From Chryseobacterium gleum (GTDB lineage: Bacteria > Bacteroidota > Bacteroidia > Flavobacteriales_D > Crocinitomicaceae), in assembly GCA_945877045.1 (NCBI GenBank), contig CAMCQW010000050.1, forward strand, positions 1-10,378: a stretch of DNA of 10,378 nt, read 5' to 3'. Each line of letters begins with the position of its first letter. Positions within the stretch are counted from its first letter, which is position 1. The notes under the pieces are model-generated. The model made no database searches and was not told the DNA's origin. It worked only from the letters and a program-made list of their open reading frames with translations. Below are positions 1 to 6,500 of this stretch, one piece after another. Position numbers and translations under genes: made by a program.

Positions 1-78
1 CGATAATTATTTTCTACGATATTTCTTCTCTTGAAAATATAAATCGGCATCCTACTTCTCACCCAAAACATTTTGAAT

Positions 79-108
79 AAAAAAAGAGGTCATAAACCTC
101 TTTTTTTT
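79..108 (-). terminator. Intrinsic terminator, distal copy (unit 1)
   Basis: A perfect 12-bp inverted repeat, aaaaaaagaggt and acctcttttttt, surrounds the 5-base loop cataa. Because the arms begin with A-runs and end with T-runs, the hairpin could terminate transcription in either direction. It lies after the tRNA tail copy of unit 1 when read on the minus strand. Confidence 0.7.
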
Positions 109-210
109 AACCGTGGAGAAGATCGGGCTTACCGATAATTATTTTCTACGATCATTCTTCTCTTGAAAATATAAATCGGCATCCTACTTCTCGCCCAAAA
201 CATTTTGAAT

Positions 211-239
211 AAAAAAAGAGGTCATAAACCTCTTTTTTT
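211..239 (-). terminator. Intrinsic terminator, middle copy (unit 2)
   Basis: The same 12-bp stem and cataa loop as in the neighbouring units, with the T-run one base shorter. It serves as a second, backup stop for transcripts leaving the tRNA gene if the first is read through. Confidence 0.7.
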
Positions 240-261
240 AGCGTGGAGAAGATCGGGCTTA

Positions 262-309
262 CCGATAATTATTTTCTACGATATTTCTTCTCTTGAAAAT
301 ATAAATCGG
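262..309. repeat. Imperfect 15-bp hairpin conserved in every repeat unit
   Basis: The arms 262-276 (ccgataattattttc) and 295-309 (gaaaatataaatcgg) pair at 12 of 15 positions around a 3x3 internal loop, with an 18-base loop. The same structure occurs at 132-179 and 1-47 (the first base of the latter falls outside the window). The two adjacent substitutions of the middle unit fall in the loop, leaving the stem intact. The ccgat arm overlaps the position of the degenerate tRNA T-arm at each unit junction. The function is unknown. Confidence 0.55.
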
Positions 310-340
310 CATCCTACTTCTCACCCAAAACATTTTGAAT

Positions 341-370
341 AAAAAAAGAGGTCATAAACCTCTTTTTTTT
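341..370 (-). terminator. Intrinsic terminator of tRNA-Ala
   Basis: The stem arms are 341-352 and 358-369 with loop cataa. On the minus strand the hairpin begins only 6 bases after the tRNA 3' end at 376, so this is the natural terminator of the tRNA transcript. Its A/T tails make it potentially bidirectional. Confidence 0.82.
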
Positions 371-375
371 AACCG

Positions 376-449
376 TGGAGAAGATCGGGCTCGAACCGAC
401 GACCTCTTGACTGCCAGTCAAGCACTCTAGCCAACTGAGCTACATCCCC
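376..449 (-). tRNA. tRNA-Ala (anticodon GGC)
   Basis: Read on the minus strand, the 74-base gene folds into a full cloverleaf. The acceptor is GGGGATG with CTTCTCC, the D-stem GCTC/GAGT, the anticodon stem CTTGA/TCAAG with loop CTGGCAG (anticodon GGC, alanine), the T-arm GTCGG-TTCGAGC-CCGAT, and the discriminator base is A73. The acceptor contains G3:U70, the classic alanine identity pair, which supports the call. CCA is not encoded, since A73 is followed by CGG. Oddities: a T6-T67 mismatch in the acceptor stem, and G-U wobbles closing the D-stem and the T-stem. The gene is followed at once by an intrinsic terminator. Partial copies of its 3' end lie on one side and of its 5' part on the other. 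It is probably functional, but mild degeneration cannot be excluded. Confidence 0.92.
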
Positions 450-472
450 ATGTCAATTATCAAACTCTAGCC

Positions 473-486
473 TCCGCCAAGGCGGA
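473..486. repeat. GC-rich palindrome in tRNA D-arm fragment (copy 1)
   Basis: tccgccaaggcgga has 6-bp perfect arms around AA. It sits exactly where the D-loop bases aact (433-436) lie in the intact tRNA gene. Its GC content stands out sharply from the AT-rich surroundings. Confidence 0.85.
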
Positions 487-523
487 TGAGCTACATCCCC
501 ATGTCAATTATCAAACTCTAGCC

Positions 524-537
524 TCCGCCTAGGCGGA
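524..537. repeat. GC-rich palindrome in tRNA D-arm fragment (copy 2)
   Basis: tccgcctaggcgga is a perfect 14-base palindrome in the same position of the second fragment. It differs from the first copy by a central TA in place of AA, a change that improves self-complementarity. Short GC-rich palindromes of this kind may be a dispersed genomic repeat; this window alone cannot show that. Confidence 0.85.
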
Positions 538-574
538 TGGGCTACATCCCCATCTTAGTTTTTGAAATTAAATA

Positions 575-582
575 CAAATGTA
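575..582 (-). promoter_or_regulatory. Candidate Bacteroidota -7 box upstream of the tRNA locus
   Basis: The minus strand reads TACATTTG, a full match to the Bacteroidota -7 consensus TAnnTTTG. A start a few bases downstream would give a leader of roughly 115 bases crossing both degenerate tRNA fragments before reaching the tRNA at 449. No well-spaced -33 TTG/TTTG is evident (the nearest TTG is about 25 bases upstream), so the call is weak. The rest of 554-669, between this locus and the arginase gene, shows nothing else I can support. Confidence 0.3.
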
Positions 583-669
583 GTTAAAAGTAGTTGATAC
601 TAGGGTTCAATTTCTGTTTTCTTTATTGTAAAATCAGTAACTTTACGGCGCTATGAAAAGCAATACTTT

Positions 670-1623
670 ATGTCTTTAGAAATTCAATTTATATTTAATC
701 CATCAGAAATTGGAGCCGGTACCCGAGGTGCTTCACTTGGTCCTGCGGCGATTGTTTCTGTTGCAAGGGACCAAAACAGTTCTTTTTTCTCTGATTTTCC
801 ACCAATTATTCTTAGTGATTGTAATTATTTATTAGATATTGATTCGCCCTATCGAAAAGCGAAGCGAATTGATGGAATGTTGACGGTTTTTGGATTGGTG
901 GAAAAAGAAATTCAAACTCAATATTCGTTAAAGAAATTCCCATTTATTATTTCTGGTGATCATGGATCCGCGGGTGGAACAATATCCGGTCTCAAAAAGG
1001 CCTATCCCGGCAAAAAGATAGGTGTTTTGTGGATTGATGCGCATGCCGATATGCATACTCCTTATACAACTCCTTCCGGAAATTTGCATGGGATGCCTTT
1101 GGCCACAGCTTTAGGAGTAGATAATTTGGCCTGTAAAGAAAATGAAGTGGATGCTACAACGGCAACGCAATGGAATTCGCTAAAAAGTACAGCCATTCTT
1201 CCGGAAGATTTAGTTTTTATTGGGGTGCGTGATACAGAATCTCAAGAGGATTTTTTGATGGAGGAATTAGGGATGAAAAATTATACGGTGGCTGAATTAC
1301 GTTCAATGGGAATCAATAATTTAATACTTGAACTCAAAGCTAAATTTTCAAGTTGTGATATCGTTTATGTTTCTTTTGACGTCGATTCTATGGATCCTTC
1401 CGAAACAAGTCTTGGTACTGGTACCCCTGTCCCAAATGGATTAAGCATACAAGAGGCTAATTGTCTTTTAACTGAAATGATCCAATTACCAAACATTGCC
1501 GCATTTGAATTAGTGGAAGTTAATCCTTGTCTGGATGATAAAAAAAATAAAATGGCGGAAGTCGCTTTTGAGTTAATACAAAACATGGTGAAAGTCCTTG
1601 AAAAAGCAAAAAATGGAAAATAA
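670..1623 (+). CDS. Arginase-family ureohydrolase
   Basis: Predicted Mn2+-dependent cytoplasmic ureohydrolase, most likely arginase (L-arginine to L-ornithine plus urea). The 317 residues match the usual arginase length. Metal ligands are recognisable: H98 in SGDHGS, D123/H125/D127 in WIDAHADMH, and D237/D239 in SFDVDSMDPS. The SGNLHG motif (136-141) and EVNP (E283) are arginase-type rather than agmatinase-type. Two positions that contact the amino-acid end of arginine in animal arginase appear changed: the Asn after DAHTDI is H129 here, and the second Asp of RDVD is E190. Substrate is therefore less certain than family. The ATG at 670 has no Shine-Dalgarno sequence, normal for this phylum, and no in-frame alternative is evident. 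The 3' end overlaps argS by 11 bases, suggesting one transcript. Another guanidino-substrate hydrolase is the main alternative. Confidence 0.88.
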   Translation: MSLEIQFIFNPSEIGAGTRGASLGPAAIVSVARDQNSSFFSDFPPIILSDCNYLLDIDSPYRKAKRIDGMLTVFGLVEKEIQTQYSLKKFPFIISGDHGSAGGTISGLKKAYPGKKIGVLWIDAHADMHTPYTTPSGNLHGMPLATALGVDNLACKENEVDATTATQWNSLKSTAILPEDLVFIGVRDTESQEDFLMEELGMKNYTVAELRSMGINNLILELKAKFSSCDIVYVSFDVDSMDPSETSLGTGTPVPNGLSIQEANCLLTEMIQLPNIAAFELVEVNPCLDDKKNKMAEVAFELIQNMVKVLEKAKNGK

Positions 1624-3514
1624 AATCAAGGAATTATTACTGGTTAATTCCGTAGAGCTCTTCAATACTCAAATTTCGGACACGTCGATTCAATTTCAAG
1701 CCACTCGAAAAGATGTAAAAGGGGACCTCACACTCGTTGTTTTTCCATTTGCAAAATTAATGCAAACATCGCCGCAACTTGCGGGAGAGAAAATTGGAAC
1801 TTTCATTTCCGAACATTCTCAAGAGCTGGATTCATTCGAAGTAATCAATGGTTTTTTGAATTTGTCTTTTTCTGATGCGTATTGGTTTAATTCGTTTCTT
1901 TCCATTAATGAGAATCCTACTTTCGGTATGGCTCCGCAAAATAGTCAGCCAATGATTATGGTGGAATATTCTTCCCCAAACACTAATAAACCGCTTCATT
2001 TAGGGCATTTGCGAAATATCTTTTTAGGGTATTCTTTAGCTGAAATATTAAAAGCTGCTGGCCATGAAGTCATTAAAACACAGGTGATAAATGATCGTGG
2101 CATTCATATTTGTAAAAGTATGTTAGCTTGGGAGAAATTTTCACCTTTAAATGCAAAAGGGGAGCGTGAAACTCCTGCTAATACAGGATTAAAAGGCGAT
2201 AAGTTAGTTGGGAAATATTACGTTGAATTTGATAAACGCTTCAATGCGGAAGCCAATGAGATTATTTCCCAATGGGGAAATGGTGAGTTTGATGGCTTCT
2301 CTAGTGCTGTTGTCGAAACTTATAAGAAATTTCAAGAAGCATTACTTGGAAAAGAGGAGAAGGCGCAGCAAGCGATTCAAGATAAAATTAAGGATTTAGC
2401 GAAAAACGAAACGACTTTGTTGCGCGAAGCGAAAGACATGTTAGTGAAATGGGAGGCCCGTGATCCTCAAACCTATTTGCTTTGGACGACCATGAATAAT
2501 TGGGTTTACGCTGGTTTTGAGCTTACGTACCAAAAAATGGGGGTTGATTTTGATAAATTGTATTACGAATCAGAAACCTATTTACTAGGAAAGGATCTTA
2601 TCGTGGAGGGCTTGCGCTCAGGTGTATTTTTTAAAAAAGACGATGGTTCCGTTTGGATTGACCTTACCGCTGAAGGCTTGGATGAAAAAATAGTGTTGCG
2701 ATCTGATGGAACAGCGGTTTATATTACCCAAGATATTGGCACCGCTATTGATCGTTTTTCTGATTACCCTTCCTTAGATGGCATGGTATATACCGTTGGA
2801 AATGAGCAAGATTATCATTTTAAAGTCTTGTTTTTAATTCTTCATAAATTAGGGTACGCTTGGGCTAAAAATTGTTTTCACCTATCCTATGGTATGGTAG
2901 ATTTACCGAGTGGTAAAATGAAATCTCGGGAAGGTACAATCGTGGATGCGGATGATTTGATGCAAGAGGTTATTGATAAAGCGACGGAAATAACCAAAGA
3001 AAGAGGTCATTTAGAAGGAATGACTGAAAATTCACGTGCCCAATTGTATGCACAGATTGGAATGGGAGGACTGAAGTATTATTTGCTGAAGGTCGATCCA
3101 AAAAAACGTATGTTATTTAATCCTGAAGAGTCGGTTGACCTTACCGGGAATACCGGTCCTTTTATACAATATGCGCATGCTCGAATTTGTTCTTTGTTGA
3201 AGAAAGGAAAACTAGAAAATTACGTGCTAAAAAATTCATTTCAATTGCAAGCGGAAGAAAAGGAATTAGTTAAATGCTTGGCTTTATATCCATCGATTAT
3301 CAAAGATGCCGCAGCCAATTATTCTCCCGCATTATTAGCCAATTATTTGTACGAATTAGTAAAGCAATTCAGTCATTTTTATCAAACAATTCCAATCTTA
3401 ATTGAAGCAAATGAGGATGCTAAGGTCGGCCGCTTGTTGCTATGCGCAAATGTGGCCAAGGTTATAAAAAGTGGATTGGCTTTGTTGGGTATTGATGCCC
3501 CTGAAAAAATGTAA
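1613..3514 (+). CDS. argS: Arginine--tRNA ligase (ArgRS)
   Basis: Class I cytoplasmic aminoacyl-tRNA synthetase that charges tRNA-Arg. With the ATG at 1613 the protein has 633 residues. An N-terminal additional domain (about 1-85) binds the tRNA D-loop region. The catalytic Rossmann domain carries the HIGH signature as HLGH (129-132) within SSPNTNKPLHLGHLRN. The second signature is the degenerate GKMKSREGT (434-442), typical of ArgRS, which often lacks a canonical KMSKS. A lysine/glutamate-rich insertion lies between them. The C-terminal DALR anticodon-binding domain covers about the last 130 residues and ends in LLGIDAPEKM. A TTG at 1598 would add five residues, but the ATG fits better and leaves an 11-base overlap with the arginase gene. 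No key residue seems missing, so this is a normal housekeeping gene. Confidence 0.97.
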   Translation: MENKIKELLLVNSVELFNTQISDTSIQFQATRKDVKGDLTLVVFPFAKLMQTSPQLAGEKIGTFISEHSQELDSFEVINGFLNLSFSDAYWFNSFLSINENPTFGMAPQNSQPMIMVEYSSPNTNKPLHLGHLRNIFLGYSLAEILKAAGHEVIKTQVINDRGIHICKSMLAWEKFSPLNAKGERETPANTGLKGDKLVGKYYVEFDKRFNAEANEIISQWGNGEFDGFSSAVVETYKKFQEALLGKEEKAQQAIQDKIKDLAKNETTLLREAKDMLVKWEARDPQTYLLWTTMNNWVYAGFELTYQKMGVDFDKLYYESETYLLGKDLIVEGLRSGVFFKKDDGSVWIDLTAEGLDEKIVLRSDGTAVYITQDIGTAIDRFSDYPSLDGMVYTVGNEQDYHFKVLFLILHKLGYAWAKNCFHLSYGMVDLPSGKMKSREGTIVDADDLMQEVIDKATEITKERGHLEGMTENSRAQLYAQIGMGGLKYYLLKVDPKKRMLFNPEESVDLTGNTGPFIQYAHARICSLLKKGKLENYVLKNSFQLQAEEKELVKCLALYPSIIKDAAANYSPALLANYLYELVKQFSHFYQTIPILIEANEDAKVGRLLLCANVAKVIKSGLALLGIDAPEKM

Positions 3515-3547
3515 TCTTATATTAATAGTATTTTATTCTATTTGTTG

Positions 3548-3555
3548 TATTTTTG
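3548..3555 (+). promoter_or_regulatory. Candidate promoter -7 box for the metalloprotease gene
   Basis: TATTTTTG matches the Bacteroidota consensus TAnnTTTG. It lies 17 bases before the ATG at 3573, in the 58-base gap after argS, which would give a very short 5' leader. I do not see a clear -33 element. It suggests the protease gene is transcribed separately from arginase-argS. Confidence 0.4.
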
Positions 3556-3572
3556 AAACTTAGAATTCTACT

Positions 3573-6500
3573 ATGAAATTTACAATTATTCTCTCTTTAT
3601 TATTCGCTGCATTACAAGTTACTTCCCCCTGTTCTGCCCAACAAGTTTTTTATGGCAATGAAGCCTCTCAAAAGTATCCCTATGCAACTGTATTAAGGTT
3701 GAAAGGAGAAAATAGGGTGCCAGATTATATTCAATTTAGTGGTGAATTATCAATAAATGAGGGGCAAATAGTTGATTTTTTAAGCAAACTATTTAATTTA
3801 TCTACAGATTATAGCTTCGAATTAGTGAAAGCTGAATCCGATAATAAAGAACAAAAACACCTCTCCTTTCAGCAATATTATAAAGGAAGTCCAGTTGAGT
3901 TCGGGATTTATAAAGCACACTTTATTGCTGGTAAATTATCCTCAATTAACGGGGCGTTTTATACGAATATTGATCAAAGTGCTAGTCCTTCAATTGAAGC
4001 ATCTGTTGCGGTTCAATCAGCCATTAACGCTGTCAATGCTTCTACTTACAAATGGGATGTCCCAATGGAGGAAGCTTTGTTGAAATATGAAACTCAGAAT
4101 GCTGAAGCAAGTTATTACCCAAAACCTGCGCTAGTTTGGGTGGCAACTCAAGGAGATTATACACGGGCAGAATTTCAATTGGCCTACAAAATGGATGTAT
4201 ATGCTAGTCAACCGCTTAGTCGTCAAAATATTTATGTTGATGCGCATACTGGGCTGGTGGTTTATTCAACCGATCAAATTCACACAGCGGATAGCTTGGG
4301 GAATGCGGTAACGGTATATTCTGGAAATCGTGCCATGATGGCGGATTATTTCAATAATCAATTTAGACTTCGAGAAACTGGAAGGGGAAATGGCATTCAA
4401 ACCTATGATCTTAATAACACTTCGAATTATGGTGCTGCGGTTGATTTTATCGATTCAGATAATAATTGGAACAACGTAAACGCATCGTTGGATCAATATG
4501 CCACCGATGCCCATTGGGGTGCAGAAATGACCTATGATTATTTTGATCAAGTACATAATCGAAACAGTATCGATGGAAATGGATTTATGTTAAAAAGTTA
4601 TGTGCATTACAATACAGGATACAATAATGCATTTTGGGATGGCCAACGAATGACCTATGGTGATGGAAACGGTACTACCTTCACGCCGCTAACTGATTTA
4701 GACATCACAGGGCATGAAATTACCCACGGACTTACCTCTAATTCGGCAGGTTTAGTTTATGCGAACGAATCGGGGGCGCTAAATGAATCCTTCTCAGATA
4801 TTTTTGGTATTTCGGTTTCGTCATTTGCGAATAATAATACCCTTAATTGGAGTATGGGCGAAGATGCTACGCCCAATGGATTAGGAATAAGAAGTATGAG
4901 TAATCCCAATGCATTCCAAGATCCAGATACGTATTTAGGAACAAATTATTATACAGGAACGCAAGACAATGGGGGAGTACACACGAATTCGGGTGTTCAG
5001 AACCATTGGTATTATAGACTTACTGTCGGTGGAACTGGAACCAACGATATTGGGAATGCATTCAACGTTACAGGTTTAGGCATTACGAATGCATCAAAAA
5101 TAGCCTTTAGAAACTTGACCGTTTATTTAACTCCTAATGTGGATCATCAAGATGCTCGATTTTATGCCATTCAATCCGCTATTGATTTATACGGACCTTG
5201 TACACCTGAGGTAATTGCTACAACAAATGCATGGCATGCAGTAGGTGTTGGCGCTGTCTTTTCTTATACTGTTACAGCCGGTTTTTCCACTACTTTTCAA
5301 ACGTATTGCCAATCTCCAGCGTTGGTTACATTCGCTAATGCAAGTACAAATAGTGGTTCTTTCCTTTGGAATTTTGGTGATGGTGGAACGTCGACTGCTT
5401 TGAATCCTTCGCATACTTATATGAATCCAGGTTCATATACAGTTAGCTTGACTGCCTCAGGTGGTGCGTGCGGTTCCGATACAGAAACCTTAATCAATTA
5501 TATCGTTGTTGATCCAAACTTACCATGTGCTATTACTATGAATCCGAATGGGGTAAATCAGACTCAAACCACCTGCGCGGGCTCTTTATTTGATCCAGGA
5601 GGTCTAGCTAATAATTATCAAGATAATATTACAAGTACGATTACCATAGCGCCGGCTGGTGCCTCAACGATTACGCTAAATTTCAGCAGTTTCGACTTGG
5701 AAATAAATTACGACTATTTGTATATTTATAATGGAAACTCAGTGAATAGTCCCTTAATTGGTCAGTACACTGGAACAACGTTGCCAAATGGTGGAACCAT
5801 CACGAGCTTATATGGCGCAGTGACTTTAAAGTTTTTTAGTGATACCTATCTTAATAATCCAGGTTTTGTGATGACATGGTCGTGTAATTTACCAAGTACA
5901 CCTCCTCTTGTTGATTTTTATTCAACCACGCAAAGCACTTGTGACGGCGTTATCAATTTTATTGATGTTTCTACGAATGGTCCTATTTCTTGGCAATGGG
6001 ATTTTGGTGATGGATCCACTTCAAATATTCAATCTCCAACACATGTTTACACACAAAATGGCATTTATACTGTTCAATTAATTGCTAGTAATGCACAAGG
6101 TCAAGACACCTTAATTAAACCGAGTTATATCAATGTCTCGAGGCCAGTTAGTCCAATCGCCTCTGATTTGGCAATTTGTCAAGCAGATTCAGTAACTATA
6201 ACGGCAAGTGCATTCGGAAATGTAATTGGGTATTCGGATGAATTTTCTGCTACACCACTTTGGTTTGGTAACACCTATTCAACCTATTTGGCCTTAACAG
6301 ATACTTTTTGGGTGGAAAATAATGAGCCTCAACCCTTGTCTTATGTTGGTCCTCTAACAAATGCTATCGGAACAAGTGCCAATCATAATAATGCTTCGAC
6401 TCAGTACTTAACATTTAATGTACAACAACCATTAACAATCATCTCTGCTTGGGTAAGTGCAACTGGAGCAGGAGATCGAACCATTACATTATGGGATGTG

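Larger units (their letters stand above)
1..391. repeat. Three tandem ~130-bp units derived from the tRNA-Ala 3' end and its downstream region
   Basis: Three head-to-tail units lie at 1-132, 133-262 and 263-391. The first and third are identical over 129 bp as far as the shared gatcgggct. The middle unit differs by two adjacent substitutions near 153-154, one substitution near 192 and a short indel after the T-tract. Read on the minus strand, each unit carries the last 16 bases of the adjacent tRNA-Ala (114-129, 244-259, and 376-391 inside the real gene), then an intrinsic terminator, then about 80 bp containing a second hairpin. Homology to the tRNA may reach slightly further, through a shortened T-arm (tRNA ctcgaaccgac against cttaccgat). 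The window opens at a unit boundary, so more copies may lie outside. No reading frame of note is present. This is direct observation; the mechanism of amplification is unknown. Confidence 0.93.
425..553 (-). repeat. Degenerate tandem copies of the tRNA-Ala 5' part and leader
   Basis: The segment at 425-464 (tRNA D-arm and acceptor 5' strand plus the leader tgtcaattatcaaa) recurs at 465-515 and, truncated, at 516-553. Both extra copies keep ctctagcc and the block ctacatcccc. In them the four bases aact of the D-loop are replaced by a 15-base stretch containing a GC-rich palindrome. They lack the anticodon arm, T-arm and 3' acceptor strand, so they cannot encode a tRNA and are best read as truncated tRNA pseudogene fragments. 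Transcription of the real tRNA from a promoter further upstream would run through both. Confidence 0.9.

Noticed and set aside
1..391. CRISPR array
   Set aside because: The units are contiguous ~130-bp near-identical copies with no short repeat/variable spacer alternation, and each contains a tRNA tail and a terminator.
376..449. tRNA-Gly (GCC) reading
   Set aside because: GCC appears only if the plus-strand anticodon loop is read without full reverse complementation. The minus-strand loop is CTGGCAG, and G3:U70 with A73 agrees with alanine.
450..464. TTGACA-like -35 box just upstream of the tRNA (minus strand)
   Set aside because: It abuts the first tRNA base and could not drive this gene. 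Bacteroidota promoters also use a different consensus.
465..553. Additional tRNA genes upstream of tRNA-Ala
   Set aside because: The fragments lack anticodon arm, T-arm and 3' acceptor strand, and their D-arm is replaced by a palindrome.
653..679. Eight-codon upstream ORF or leader peptide (MKSNTLCL) overlapping the arginase start
   Set aside because: It is very short, has no ribosome-binding signal and no arginine codons that would suggest attenuation. It is likely chance.
1598..1612. TTG start giving ArgRS five more residues
   Set aside because: The in-frame ATG at 1613 is closer to the family N-terminus and needs less overlap with the arginase gene.
5187..5414. Minus-strand ORF inside the protease gene
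   Set aside because: It is an antisense shadow of the M4 and PKD coding region, with no recognisable motif.
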